64,000 nucleotides of DNA, taken from Capsicum annuum. Its lineage: Eukaryota > Streptophyta > Magnoliopsida > Solanales > Solanaceae. The notes under the pieces are model-generated. The model made no database searches, was not told the DNA's origin, and saw only the letters and a program-made list of their open reading frames with translations. This document shows positions 1 to 11,960 of the stretch, one piece after another. The translations under genes were made by a program, and so were the position numbers. How positions within the stretch are numbered: the first letter of the stretch is position 1; every line of letters starts with the position of its first letter. The stretch is from contig NC_061118.1 of the NCBI RefSeq assembly GCF_002878395.1, forward strand, positions 129,071,996 through 129,135,995. The letters are read 5' to 3'.

Positions 1-907
1 ATTCCATGGAACATTAGGACTCACCAACTGACAAAGAGTAGGCAAAAGTTATCATGACTAATTATGTTGTTGAGGAAGTATACTAGAACCTGCATCATAA
101 TAGGAGGCATAGCACGGAGAGTACACAAATAATACTTTTGGAATACACTTAGTATATGTAGGTGGATACAATATAATAAATGATGTACATATTGTAGGAT
201 GAAAATCTGCATGCAAAGTGAGTACAAAATCACAATATTTCATGAATAAAACTAAAAGTTTATACATCTACAAACATATAATAGTAATGCATAATGAATT
301 AAAGTCAGTAAGTTATTACACTTACTTTGTAAAACCAATGCTTGTATGGGATATTCTCCTAACTGACATGCTCTATTTGAGCATTATGGAACCCAACTTG
401 TAACCCTTGTTGGGAAAGTGTTCAACACCTTACCAGGGTTAGAAACTATGATTTGACATGATCACTCATCGAACCATTTGAGACAAAATATAATATCATA
501 CCAATGGTAGCACGTAGTTTCAGATATTAGGATACACTAAACACTCACCCCTCGGTGCTAGATGCTATTACCAAAACATACTACTACTCATAACATATAT
601 GAGATTCACCATAAAGATAAGCATATAACTTTATATATTTGGAAACCAAATATTCTTTTGTATCTATTTCATATTCATAAGTACATAGGTGAATTTTATA
701 GTAAATCTAAGATCATAAGTCTGAATTTCTTATAAACTGAGTTAATCATGCTAAAATCATATAAATTAACCAACATATAATATTTCATGCTAAGAATGCT
801 AAAATTCAATTCATGAGGTCAACCATATGAATAAAAACATAAGTAAACCTTGAATTCTTGTGATAATATCCAATTTAACTTATAAAGGAGCATCCAATAA
901 CTATAAC
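1..907. other. AT-rich non-coding DNA, possible LTR remnant
   Basis: No coding signal survives in any frame: the open stretches are short and have no family motif. The base composition and phrases such as the 'cactcacccctcggtgctag' segment near 543 are like the reverse strand of long Ty3/gypsy LTRs elsewhere in this window. I could not find a partner LTR, terminal TG/CA or a primer-binding site, so the LTR reading is only a suggestion. Confidence 0.3.
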
Positions 908-1406
908 ATACCCAACATATTCCCACCAAGTAGGGTCTGGAGAGGCTAAGTGTACTCAGTTCATACCACTAACTTAAATATGAGGTAGAGAGGCTATTTC
1001 CAAAAGATCCTGACTCAAAATAAAATAATTTAAGATAAAGAATAGTAATAGTAGGAATAGTAAAAGAACATGATACAAGAAATTAGCATATTCAATAATA
1101 CCATAAACAAGATACTCAAAGTAACTCACAAGAAGATACAAAATCCTAAACTCAGACTAAATTTCTACCCTAATCAACCTCCTGCACAACTTTCTATCTA
1201 GGGTCATTTCCTTGATAAGCTGGAGTTGCTCCATATCATGTGTAATCACCTCCCTCAAATATTTTTCGATCTACCTCTACCTAGCTTGAAACTATCCCTA
1301 GAAAACCTCTGACACCTCCGCACATGGGAATCCATGCTCCACCTCATCATATGACCAAACCATATCAACCTTACTTCCCTCATCTTGGCTTTCACCGACG
1401 GATTTT
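908..1406 (-). mobile_element. 3' end of an RTE-type LINE (5'-truncated, decayed)
   Basis: Read on the minus strand, about 1400 to 1147 gives the C-terminal tail typical of plant RTE-clade reverse transcriptases: K-M-R-E-x-R-L-x-W-F-G-H, then V-R-R-C, then G-R-G-R-S/P-K, then L-D-R-K-x-x-x-R-x-I. Stops and a few shifts interrupt it. Downstream on the same strand, about 1015 to 908 matches the usual RTE/SINE 3' tail: a 'cctctctacctc' segment, then 'ctccagaccctacttg', then a tGGGTATGTT-like end. The RT core, endonuclease and 5' end are absent, as in most LINE copies, which are 5'-truncated. It is a dead fragment, probably inserted in LTR-like DNA. The family call rests on remembered motifs. Confidence 0.62.
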
Positions 1407-2399
1407 GCTAACCCTATTTATCAAATTTGTGAAAATAACTTACAAAAACTAAATTTCTTGGAACAATCATGAAATAAAACCCTTGCTCAAACACCACATA
1501 CCTAAACTTAAAAATTTCTTGAAGGCGACCTCGAGTTTGGAGCCCTTGAAGTTAAATTTTTGAGAGAAACTTTTTCCTAAGAGTTCTTGAGAGTTTAAGA
1601 AGAGATATATCATTATTTGTGTTAAGGAATGAGGAAAAATTCTTTGTATTGGTTATAAGGTCATTTAGGATTAAAATGACTAGTTTATCATTAAAAAATA
1701 AAAGAAAAATGAAGTTTTAACATCGTCGTGACCACTAGTGTGACACAAACTTATCAAGCCAATCCAATGGCATGGCATGCAGATGTCACAATAAACAACT
1801 AGTATGGTACGCTGATTACATGCCACCAGGCTACTGATTTTTGCATCTGGTTCATGCCATACCTCTGTGGCACGACTGTAATGCGGGCCCTTATTGTTTT
1901 ATGATTGCGTTTTGACCCAAAATTTGTTCTAAGAATTTTGAAATACTATCTAATAATTTCATTATCATTCCTAATCATAAATCTTCCTAAAAATTACCTC
2001 AAAACACGTGGAAGCTATAAAAAATTATGATGTATAACTTTTAAGTTCAAGATCTTATGAGACATGAAGTTAATATTGTTTTGTTAAATAGATTTATATT
2101 ATGAATTATTAAAAATGTTGGAACTTTCAAAATATTCAACATGACATTCAGAGATAAAATTCATTTATGTTGTAATTCCAAAGTATAATACATTTTAGTT
2201 GGTTATTTAGCCTATTTTGGAAAAAGTTATTATCTTTGTAATCTAGTCTTTGAATTATGGAAATATTTGCATTTTGGTCCTCGACTACGGATTTTCAATT
2301 TTTTTGGCATAGATTTTATGTTTATGCATTTTATTAAGTGTTTATTTAATTTAAGTATTAAATATTTATTTGGAAATTTGTTGAGGTTAATGTTTTAAG
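1407..2399. other. Non-coding DNA, LTR-like in part
   Basis: No open frame. About 1720-1900 is locally richer in GC and has many CATGCCA/TGGCACGAC-like words resembling the GC-richer transcription-start region of Ty3/gypsy LTRs in this window. After 1900 it becomes very AT-rich. I see no termini or target-site duplication and cannot assign it to a family. Confidence 0.3.
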
Positions 2400-2815
2400 G
2401 ATCTAAATACAATAAATTGGAGGACAATTTAGTGTCATAAAATTTTATTATTTTCAATTCTGATGATGTTTTAGGAGTAGCCGAAGCATTCTAAAACCAT
2501 AAAATATTAAGTTTGGAAATTTTCATGTGAAATATGACACTCAAAGTTAAGGTACAAACATTAAGAAAATTCTTTCTTAAATATAAGATTCTTGGAATTG
2601 CAAACACATTCTAGGATCATAAAGTATTAGAATGAAGAATTTCATTTGGAAATTAACAATGAAGAGGTTTTAATGTCTTGAAATTTTCTTATATCTAAGG
2701 TTTTAGGATTGTTAGTGCAACCTAGAACTATAAGGCATTATATTTCTGAAAAGATCATATAGTGTATGATATTGAAAATAAATAATTAATATCAAATGTT
2801 ACATGTATACAAATT
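2400..2815. repeat. Diverged tandem repeat, about 112-120 bp period
   Basis: Three diverged copies can be followed by their shared head: 'ttttaggagtagccgaagca' at 2469, a 'cttggaattgcaaacacatt' version near 2591, and a 'ttttaggattgttagtgcaa' version at 2701. Each is followed by CTA(g/a)(a/g)A-CATAAA-TATTA-like sequence, then an AATTTCATxTG(a/g)AAAT-like stretch in at least two copies. Spacing is about 120 then 112 bp. A poorer fourth copy may precede them near 2385. No coding potential. Confidence 0.45.
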
Positions 2816-3409
2816 TAGAGTAGCCAAAGTATCTTAAATTTGACAGTCAAGATATGTCAACCTTATAAAGATATGGTGTTAATAGTCGATCAATTCATTA
2901 GGTATTAGCTGATTGCCCAAAGGTATGGTTAATATAAGGAAACTGATTGGGGTAGAGTAAAATATTTAATATTAAGAATGAATCTTTTCAGTTGTCCAAA
3001 GGTATGGTAAAGTTTGAAAGGTTCTTGTATTTAAATTGTTTTAGTTCTATAAGTAGTGAATTCCATGAGGTTTGCAAACTTTTGCTCAAAGTTGATGTTT
3101 GAATCTACTAGCGTCAAGTTTATTTATCCTATAGCACAAAAGTAACACTAAATTTTATATAGTAACACTTTCATTAATAAGAAGCGAAAGAATGCTCTTA
3201 AGTTGAAGAATATGCAAAGCCTTTCATTTGGAAAATAGTAACGTGCTTTTTTTTGTCAATGGAAAAAGCTATGGAGGAACAAACTTCAGAAATATCAAAA
3301 CTACCCGAACAGGTATATTTATTTATGATTATGAATAGCTAAATTCATAATTCCCAACAATCATGATATGATAAAATAAATTCATACTAGTTACTTTATA
3401 GTAGAATTA
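2816..3409. other. AT-rich non-coding DNA before the gap
   Basis: No gene seen. A short phrase, 'ttg(c/t)ccaaaggtatggt', occurs twice (about 2915 and 2993), about 80 bp apart. The last 98 bases (3312-3409) reappear immediately after the gap. Confidence 0.35.
3312..3409 (+). repeat. 98-bp direct repeat, copy 1 (left of gap)
   Basis: Identical, base for base as far as I can read it, to 3532-3629 on the other side of the N run. An exact duplicate abutting a gap is most simply a contig-end overlap that was not merged. Confidence 0.9.
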
Positions 3410-3509
3410 NNNNNNNNNNNNNNNNNNNNNNNNNNNNNNNNNNNNNNNNNNNNNNNNNNNNNNNNNNNNNNNNNNNNNNNNNNNNNNNNNNNNNNNNNNN
3501 NNNNNNNNN
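3410..3509. other. Assembly gap (100 N)
   Basis: Exactly 100 N, the conventional placeholder for a gap of unknown size. The flanks repeat each other directly and partly in inverted form, so the true sequence may be shorter than drawn. Confidence 0.99.
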
Positions 3510-3547
3510 CATAAATAAATATACCTGTTCGGGTATATTTATTTATG
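3510..3547. repeat. Inverted copy and palindrome at the gap edge
   Basis: 3510-3535 is the reverse complement of 3302-3327. 3510-3523 also pairs with 3534-3547 (CATAAATAAATATA against its complement) around a 10-base loop. A fold-back at a contig end is a common assembly or chimeric-read artefact, though a natural palindrome that stalls sequencing is possible. Confidence 0.85.
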
Positions 3548-3629
3548 ATTATGAATAGCTAAATTCATAATTCCCAACAATCATGATATGATAAAATAAA
3601 TTCATACTAGTTACTTTATAGTAGAATTA
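3532..3629 (+). repeat. 98-bp direct repeat, copy 2 (right of gap)
   Basis: Second copy of 3312-3409. The sequence then continues uniquely from 3630. Confidence 0.9.
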
Positions 3630-4682
3630 TTCGAAGAATAATATGTTAAGAAGTTTATTAACAAAGTGTAGTTTATCACATTAAGTAATGACCACTTCAG
3701 ATATGTATATCTCTTTTTTCTTTCAAAAGAGTACTAAGATACTTTGTGCTTTAAGACATTTAATTTTGAATTAGGAAAGCAAAGAAGAGAAAAATGAGGA
3801 TCCTGTGAATTAACAAGAACGAGGAGTACAATGATAATTTATTGAGTCTTTATGAATTTAAAGGATTACTCATGAATTAGCGGAAGTTCCTCATACAATC
3901 ATTCTGAAGAATAATAAAGTGAAATATTACAAATTTTAATTTTGATAGACGTGGTTGTCTATAAATGAATGTTTAATAATCCATTTTAGACTTATTTATC
4001 TTAAAAGTAAAATTATTATGTGCTATGAGATAATTTTATGATACAATATATTTGATTTGGACTATTGATAGCCGACTACTGGTAAGGCCTAATTTTATTT
4101 TCATCAGGAAGAATCATAAGAAGTCAAGGGAATATTTGACACAAAGTGCTTAAACTTAAGCAAAAATGAAGGCAGATGAAATTTATATTAAATAAATTGT
4201 ATATATAATTTGGTTAATGATCCTTAACTTGCTAACAATTCAATATATGGATTGCGTTGGAAGTATGTGTGATGTTAGCCCTAAAAAGTGTGTTTACTTG
4301 ATTTATGTCGACTGTAATAAATGAATCTATTATTATCTTTATTACACATTCAACTTTCATATTCAGTCTCCATGGGATGCATAAGGTTGTACCCATAAGG
4401 AAGAAAATTCATATTGTTGTTAATGGAAGCATATTGAAAGCTAGAGAAATATTTTTCTCACTAAAGTCGTAATGTAGGATTGTACATTTGATATGTGCAT
4501 GAAAGTGCTTGACTTAAAATGATTAGGACTGCCACGAGTATTGTATATTATTATTTTTTTTAACTCATTCGACTTTTCATTAATTATCACCTATATTTTT
4601 AATATGTGGCGCAAGTGTAAGAAAGTTAGATTTCCATTAAGTATGACAATCACAATCCTAAAATTGAGGTTATGATAACACC
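3630..4682. other. AT-rich non-coding DNA, unassigned
   Basis: No open frame of note and no recognisable retroelement protein motif. No clear repeats, tRNA fold or terminal inverted repeats. Probably old decayed transposon sequence, but I cannot name it. Confidence 0.3.
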
Positions 4683-5282
4683 TATCACGATCCAGCCTTG
4701 ATAGGTAAGTCGATTATCCCTAAAAGTAAGAAAAGATAAAAAATATGATATAATATTTGTAAAATATGATACTTCTAGAATAAAATTAGGCAATATCACA
4801 TAAATAACAAAAATTCAAAAAAAAAATACAACTAATCCTAAAATCAAGTGCAATAAGTGATAAGACCATCTAAGTACAAGATCAAATATTTGAATATACT
4901 ACATAATCCTATATATGATAGTAAATAAATACATTAACTAGAAAATGAAGAGATTCAAAGTCAACCTCAATCTTTAGGATGAACAATACATTGAATGTCA
5001 GCTCTCAATACACAATCAGCCACTGTAGGTCACACTGATATTGATATCTTCACTGAAAGGGTACAGAAGTAGGAGTGAGTGCGGTCCACTTATACTCAGT
5101 AGATATTATAGGCCGACTTAGAAAAGTATAAAATAAAACAAATAAAAAATACTATAAGCACGTACCCCGCAAATAAAAAAATCCCAAATGGTGGCTGACA
5201 ACATTCCCACTAAAAATTCCATAATATATTAAGGAAAAATGAGATTTTAAATTATCCTGTCTATCATTTCATATGATTCTGA
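4683..5282 (-). mobile_element. Probable distal part of the E7 3' LTR
   Basis: On the plus strand it begins 'tatcacgatccagcc', close to the TGTCACGACC-type LTR end expected of a minus-oriented chromovirus LTR. It also has a 'gagtgcggtccacttatact' region (about 5076) like that found in such LTRs. Its order is complementary to 50722-52889, which looks like the rest of the same LTR. I infer that element H (5283-50721) inserted into this LTR and split it. No target-site duplication could be recognised at the H ends, so the link is by content and order only. Confidence 0.4.
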
Positions 5283-7252
5283 TGTAACGAATCTCATGTC
5301 TAAATTATTCCCGATTTGAAAGATACAAATTTTAGGCTAGGCTAATTTTGGTTGATTTTGGAGTGAGGTGTGGCCAAGAAAAATTTGGAAATGGTTTAGA
5401 ATAGGGTATTGATATTTGTCTTGATCCCTAGTTATCTAATATAATAGTGAACCCATATAAATTTACAAAATCAAATTTGAATAAGTAGAACTTTCAAAAT
5501 TAGTGTTAGAGTAAAGGGGACAGTTCGTAATGTCTCAGGTTTAAGGTGTGTTACGAATAGTAATATTTTGGGGCTAAGAAGCACATTATATCCCATGAAT
5601 ACTACTATAAAAGTTGGTACACTGCTATAGCATCAAGTGCCATAGCAGAGGAATTCCCACTATAGCGACGGTCAAAGGCAATCATTGATCGTCGTCTGAT
5701 ACCATTATAGGGGCGAAAAAGATAGCTTTATTGAAATATTTTCCCAAAATAATTTACTTTTTTAAAAATCATTTTGAGTCAAATTAGGGGATATTTAGGG
5801 TGAAACACACTAAAATTTCTTTATTTGACTTCATTAAGGTAAAAAAATCATCATTGTTAACTTGTATTTAATTATTAAGCCTTAGAGTTGTTAATTAATA
5901 GAGTTCAAGAAGGGTTTTACGATAGATTTTGGTTAATTTTTTTGTATAAGGAGAGATACTAAGGAATAAGTTAATTGGTTTTGATTATTAATATTTAATT
6001 TACAGTTGCGTTCTGTTAATTCACTAATTTATCCTTGAAATTGGCAATTTTAGGTGAATTATGATGGAAAAGCCCTAGAACGGGAAGAAAATAATCATGA
6101 ATTTGACCTTAGGAGTTGTGTGTGAGTTATAATTTCGACATGTTAGATCATTTATTTAATTGTGTATTTATATGCATGTTCTAGACCATGGGCAAACGAA
6201 AATTATACGGAACGACAAATCTCTATCATAGAAGAGTTGTGCAAAGCTTGGTTTAAGGTAGGTAATGGTATTATTATTTAGCCCAATATGTTAACCACAT
6301 TGTAGTATGACTTGTTAGTGCATGTTTTTTAGTGTGGTCTTTGCAAATGATTTTTGATTTTTATATGATCTTGACCTACCTTAGTTGCTAAATGTGGGAT
6401 ATTTGGTATTTTGAACATTCTTAGAGGCTTTTGGTAGAACAAGGTTGGCATACAGTTGTGTATGGGGTTTTAGTACATGGACGATAATGTCCCCTTTATT
6501 TCATGGCTAGAGGTGGTTGTATATCTCTTTTTGTGCATGTATGAGGTTTATGTGAGTTTGATGTATCCACGAGTAGACTTGGGAAATATACTTTTATACC
6601 TTATAGATTATCCTGACTTAGTTTTGGCTTGGCTTACCTAAATTTGACCTGATGATAATGTGTTGACTTGTTGGTTTGATTCGTAATTTTGTTTCTTGTT
6701 ATGATAAGTTTATATTTGTTAAGCATGAATGAACTTGTTGTACTATATCTTAGTTATATATTCATATTCTTATCTTAGATTGGCCAAATGACCCTACTAG
6801 TACATTGTTGTTCTCGTGTGCTGATGCTACATCTGCATTTACTTTTATCAGTGCAACACACATTTTAGTGGCACCTACAAAACCTCACTTTTGATTTAGT
6901 GGTTGACTCCTAATCTTAGGATGAGCAACATATTAGGGCTACAATAGAATCTTTCCTTATATTCATAGTTCTTTAGTTATGAACTTATGTTTTATTTCAG
7001 TTTTGGAGTGCATCCCTTTGTGAAATGTTTATATGTTTTAGTATAGATGAATTTTGGGTCCTAGAGATAGTTTTTTCATAATTACTTTTCTGCCTTCATT
7101 TGTACTTATGATTTGGTTTTAGATTGGATGATATATTGATGGATAAGTTCCACTTATTTCTTCTAAGTGTTGATTTTGGGATTGTCATCCGAGATGGTTC
7201 TCCTGTAGAATGAGAAGCGTGGGTGCCACCCAACACGTGTTTAGATCATGAA
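5283..7252 (+). repeat. 5' LTR of element H
   Basis: Starts TGTAACGA and runs to about 7252, just before the primer-binding site. It is homologous over most of its length to 48694-50721: compare 'acaaattttaggctaggct' at 5327 and 48772, and the 'gggtgccac' near both 3' ends. The copies have diverged a good deal, so H is one of the older layers. The left boundary is set by the TG start and by where homology fades. Confidence 0.75.
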
Positions 7253-7257
7253 AAAGT

Positions 7258-7270
7258 TGGTATAAAAAAT
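7258..7270 (+). other. Primer-binding site of H (initiator tRNA-Met type, decayed)
   Basis: TGGTATAAAAAAT directly follows the 5' LTR. The usual plant initiator-Met site begins TGGTATCAGAGC; the first six bases are kept. Position and order support the call. Confidence 0.55.
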
Positions 7271-7467
7271 CCTAGGTTCGTCAATGTTGTCATACCTAAA
7301 CATGTCCTGTAGAGTCTTGCAGAACGGTACGAAGATGTCTATACTTTTTTTTGAAGGCTGTAGGACTATATGAAATCTTTTATTCTTGTTCTTTGATGCT
7401 ATAATTTTATTCCAAATGGTATCTGGCAATCCAAATAGGTATATGAACTTCTATTCTTTTTTTGTAG

Positions 7468-7860
7468 ATAGTGAACACTAAGTCAATGTAATGCAATAAG
7501 AAGCTCTCGTATTGGCCACTCCAGCTGTGGAGACAGTAGGAAGGAGAAGAGGACGAGCAAGAGAAAAAAGTAGGAGAAGGAGAGGATGGGCCACACCCAC
7601 AAGGGTTGGAGCTCAAGAAGCAACTAGATAAAATCTTTAGAGGTCATCATCACCTTCCCCACCCCAGGTACATTTGGAGGTGATAAAGGAATAGATGAAC
7701 AAGGTATGTAGCTCGAGCTAGTGAATCAAACCAGGGTTACAGGACTACCCCTACATCTGCTAAGGTTATTCAATAGGTGTTTGCTTTTCCTAATAGGTTG
7801 GCTGTGACTCCAGCCACATCTACGAAGATGACATATCAGGCTCCATCTATTCATACTATT
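7468..7860 (+). pseudogene. gag: H gag, N-terminal part
   Basis: Gag is the capsid/nucleocapsid protein that packages the element RNA. The usual start codon appears to have become ATA (7468-7470), followed by codons for V-N-T-K-S. A basic Arg/Gly-rich tract (about 7535-7600) and a T-P-T-R-V/G-x-A-Q segment follow, typical of this family's N-terminus. Stops (TAG near 7570 and 7627) and shifts break it. The frame ends at 7861, where the E1 LTR begins; gag resumes at 16046. Confidence 0.65.
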
Positions 7861-9850
7861 TGTCACTACCCAAACCTGGGCCTAGCCATGATGGGTATCT
7901 CAAGTCCACCAAGGACCACAGATGACCCCCTTTGCCTAACCAAACAGAACATAACATACCTTGAAGCGGCCCAATTCTGAACATATAACAAGATAGAGTG
8001 AATAGTGAATCAAATTCTATGAATCTCAAGAGCCAAAAGCTGTCCACAGTAATCTACAAAGCCTCCATACCATAAAAGCAACTTACGTTGGGATATGCCT
8101 CCGACCCTGACAATTATAATGACAACGATAATGTTAAAGTAAACTCTTCAATTCTAAGTTATGGAAGGAAACCAATGAAATAAACAAGTCTTTCAGAGAA
8201 TTAAAGATCACCACTTCACCACAAACGACTGAAGAACTGAGCTGTTCCACCTAACACTGCACACATAAAGTAGAATTACCTTCGAACATCTACATTGTGT
8301 TGGGATAAAACTTCCAAAGATAGTTAGTGGGATGACCACTAGCATGTAAATCAGGGATTAGGATAAAGTAATGACAATTCAAAATCCAGTTCAATTCAAT
8401 GTACATGTTCACATACAAGTGTGCATACATATATACTTATATAAAATACTGAGATAGGGAACAAGGAATAACATGAATTTTAAAATTTTAGCCTGGATTA
8501 TGTAGCTTAACTATAATATAATAGTACCCACGAGCTATATGGACCCCAGCTTTCACCCCCTGGTCGGTCCCCAGTGTGTGTAGCTACACAAACTAGAGAA
8601 TAATCTCATATTTATATATATATGCACGGGGCACATGAACCTGTCAATCATATACTAAGATAATTAAGAACCCAATTATGTAATATAATATAGGAGACTT
8701 AAACCTCTTAGTCATATAATAAGGTGGAATTGAACCACCCAATCACAAGCAAGGGGACTCGAACGCCAAGCCATTTAGATCCACATGCCAGCAAATGTGG
8801 TTTCTAGTTTTGGTCCCTCGGGACCGCCACTTTCACGGACCATCTACTGAACCATCTTTTACGCCCCTTTAAAATATTTAGCATACATTCATATTTATTG
8901 AACCATATTACACATTTAGGCATACATTGTTTGTATCGTCATACGAACTACACTTGTAAGGTAACATCAATATGCCAAACCAATTATCATTACTTGGGGG
9001 AATTCAAAACCCCCTTTGTTCACTTATGCCTTAGCTTAAGGAATTACACAATCCTATAAGGTTCAATTCAAAATCATTATGCTTTATTATCTTTTCACAT
9101 TATGCAATAGTTCAACAATAGTTCAATATGCATACTTTTCATGTTCAAAACTAATTTCACAATATGGGGTTGAGGTCATTACCACCTCAATTATCAATAC
9201 TCATAATTTGGGGGATATCACAATCCTATAGTTTATTCACCATATCCATGCACTCCACAAGTTCAAAATCATAAATATGGCATGAGGAATCATATGTAAA
9301 CTAAGGGAAACATTGTTCGAAAGCAAACATTCAAAACCCTTAACCTATGTTCCAAAACCAACAACAAAATAACATAAAGAATTATTTAAAACACATGATT
9401 TTAAAAAATAATAGTTGGGGAGGAGTAACATGCTTGAAGGATTCTCAATAATGGAGTAGAAACCTTGAATTGACCCAAAGATGCTCAACCTTTAGGAAAC
9501 CCTAGCTTGCTTTGCTTGAAAGAATTTGAGAGAGTAAAGGGGGTTTTAGATTTTTTTAAGTGTTACAATAATGACACCAAGGTGTTTTATAGACATGAGG
9601 TATAAGTGGGTAAAGAGGGAAATGTCCAAAGTGACCCTAAAATAAAAGACAGAAAATTGTTTCCCAGTCACTAGGGCTGACCTTACGACTCGTACAACAC
9701 TCTACGAATCATGGCCTTTAGTCGTAGGCTAGATAGTGTCCGAGGACATCAACACTTATTTGGTTATGGATGGAACATAAGACTCATATAGAGTCCATAC
9801 AAATCATTACATTCAAGTCGTACTCAAGACAAAATACCTTGGGCACCTAA
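7861..9850 (-). repeat. 3' LTR of E1 (lacks its first ~95 bp)
   Basis: Homologous to 13995-15950, read in parallel: 'gggtatctcaagtccaccaa' occurs at 7893 and 14025, and 'gtatggaccc/taggtccc' variants follow in order. It ends at 9850 in 'ccttgggcaccta' where the partner LTR continues for about 95 more bases. A minus-strand TATAAAACACC (about 9590-9580) is a plausible TATA box at the equivalent LTR position. Confidence 0.85.
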
Positions 9851-10300
9851 TGTCTGAATGGTCCTCTCTGCTTGTCTATTTGCTTGAGAATGGAATGTGG
9901 TTCTAAGGCACAACTTAGTTCCCAAACCTTTCTGAAAGGAATTCTAGAAATGAGATGAGTACTGCATACTACAATCAAATATAATATAAACCAGCGTAAC
10001 ATGCAACTGTATGATTTCCTGAATGAACAACTTTGCATAATCCTCAGTAGAGAAATTAGTCCTCACATGAAAGAAATAAGCAGACTTAGTCATCCTATCC
10101 ATGATGACCAAAATCGAATCAAACTGACTATGTAACCACGGAAGACCGATAATCAAATCCATATTGATCACCTCCCACTTCTATACAGGAAACTTTATTT
10201 TTTGAAATAATCCACCAGGCTTCAAGTTCTTCACCTTCACTTGCTGACACACTAAACACTTAGCTAAAAGATTGGCCACATCTCTCTTCATGGTATTCCA
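9851..10300 (-). pseudogene. int: E1 integrase core fragment
   Basis: Integrase inserts the cDNA using a D,D-35-E triad. On the minus strand, 10165-9950 reads D-L-I-I-G-L-P-W-L-H, then V-I-M-D-R-M-T-K-S-A (first Asp present), then an I-I-F-D-C/S-D-R-G-like segment (second Asp present). In a shifted frame the R-Q-A-E-R-T-I-Q-T motif with the catalytic Glu lies at about 9890-9851. The protein then runs straight into LTR sequence, so the C-terminal domain is lost. Several frames are needed. Dead copy. Confidence 0.8.
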
Positions 10301-11120
10301 CTAGTAAATCTCTTTTAAGTTGTGGAACATCTTCATTAAAACAAGATGAACAGTATAAACCAACTCATGATCCTCAGACAAGATCCTTTCTCGTAACCCA
10401 TTAACATTGGGACCATATAATCTACTTTGGTACCTTAGGATATCATCACCACCAATCTCGAAAGACAACACTTTCTGATGACAAACATCATTCTTAATCC
10501 ACATCAAGATAGGAACCAAAACCTATTTCTCTATCACCTCAGTACCAAGATATGACTTCACCACCTTTTGTACAATCATATCTCTATCATCAGAGTCCAA
10601 GAGATGAACTGCAAAATTTTCCAACCAGTGAATATCTTTCAGAAAACCTCGCTTGTCTTCATTAACATGAGATAAAATCCCCATGGATAACCTACTCAGA
10701 GCATCAGGAACGATGTTAGCTTTACTTGGATGATAGTGCAGACTCATATCATATTCCTTAAGCAACTCAAGCTATCTCCTTTGCAAGAGATTCAAATCCT
10801 TCTTGGTGAACATATACCATAAGCTTTTATGATCAGAATAAATGTCATCATGAACTCCTTACAAGTAGTGGCACCAGATATTCAATGAAAATACCACAAC
10901 CAACAACTACAAATCATGAGTCGGATAATTCCTTCCATGGACCTTCAGTTTCCTAGAATCATAGGCCACTAACTTACCATGCTACATCAGAACACTATCC
11001 AATATCTAACTAGACGCATCAAAATAAACCACAAAGCCATCAGTACCCTTTGGTAAGGTTAAAATTAGAGCAGAAGTCAACTTCTCTTTTAACTTCTCAA
11101 AATTTCCCTCACAGGCGTCA
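10301..11120 (-). pseudogene. E1 RNase H, connection and zinc-binding region
   Basis: RNase H degrades the RNA strand during cDNA synthesis. The minus strand gives L-K-E-Y-D-M-S-L-H-Y-H-P-S-K-A-N, then P-D-A-L-S-R-L-S-M-G (10765-10670), the conserved end of the Ty3 RNase H domain. Upstream (11050-10800) is its F-V-V/I-Y-x-D-A-S core. The linker through 10301 should hold the HHCC integrase zinc finger; only its degraded traces (R-Y-Q-S-R-L-x-G-P-N-V) are readable. Stops and shifts between segments. Confidence 0.72.
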
Positions 11121-11960
11121 AACTATAGAAACTTTACCTATTTATGGGTCAATTTAGTCAATGGAGAAGCAATAGAAAGGAAGCTCTCATTACACCTCCT
11201 ATAATAACTAGCTAAACCCAAGAACCTCTAAATATCGGCTGGAGCCGTAAGTCTAGGTCACTTCTTAACACGATAACTTTCTGTGGATCCATTATGATCC
11301 TTTCACTAAAAATAATTATGACGGAGAAAGAACAATATTCAACCAAAACTCACACTTCCAGAACTTAGCATACAACTGCTACCCCTTAAGGGTCTGTAAT
11401 ACTATATGAAGGTGATCAGCACAATCTGCCTCATTCTTTGAGTATACCAAAATATCGTTAATGAACACAATGACAAACAAGTCTAAAAACTAATGGAACA
11501 CCCAGTTCATAAGATCCATAAATTCTATCAGTACATTATTCAAACCAAAAGACATCACAAAAAACTCATAATGACCATACCGAGTTAGGAAAGTTGTTTT
11601 AGGGATATCCATCTCCCTAATCTTTACCTGATAATAACCCGACCGAAGGTCAATCTTAGAGATATACTTAGCACCCTGAAGCTAATCAAATAGTTCATCA
11701 ATCCTAGGGAGAGCATACGTAATCTTTATCGTTACGTTATTCAACTAGTGATAATCTATATATATTCGAAGGGACCCATCATTCTTATGAATGAAGAGCA
11801 TAGAAGCACCCCATCGAGAGACACTAGGATGAATGCATCCCTTATTAAGAAGATCTTTCAACTACTTTTTACATTCTTTCAACTTAGCTGAATCTATTCT
11901 ATAGGGAGGGATCAAGTAGGAAGAGTGTCCAGAAGTAGATCAATCCCAAAATCAATCTCC
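11121..11960 (-). pseudogene. rt: E1 reverse transcriptase
   Basis: RT copies element RNA into cDNA. The order is readable on the minus strand: the segment before the I-D-F/W 'PPYR' region (about 11940-11880), the hydrophobic D-L-R-x-G-Y-H core (about 11660-11630), the F-G-x-x-N-x-P M-D-L-M-N region, and at about 11470-11440 [13 protein letters not shown]. The catalytic F-I-D-D box reads F-I-N-D (first Asp codon now AAC, 11457-11459). Multiple stops add to the loss. Followed by RNase H, preceded by protease. Confidence 0.78.

Noticed and set aside
3510..3547. Natural hairpin or MITE terminus
   Set aside because: It coincides with a gap edge and copies sequence from the other side; an assembly artefact is simpler.
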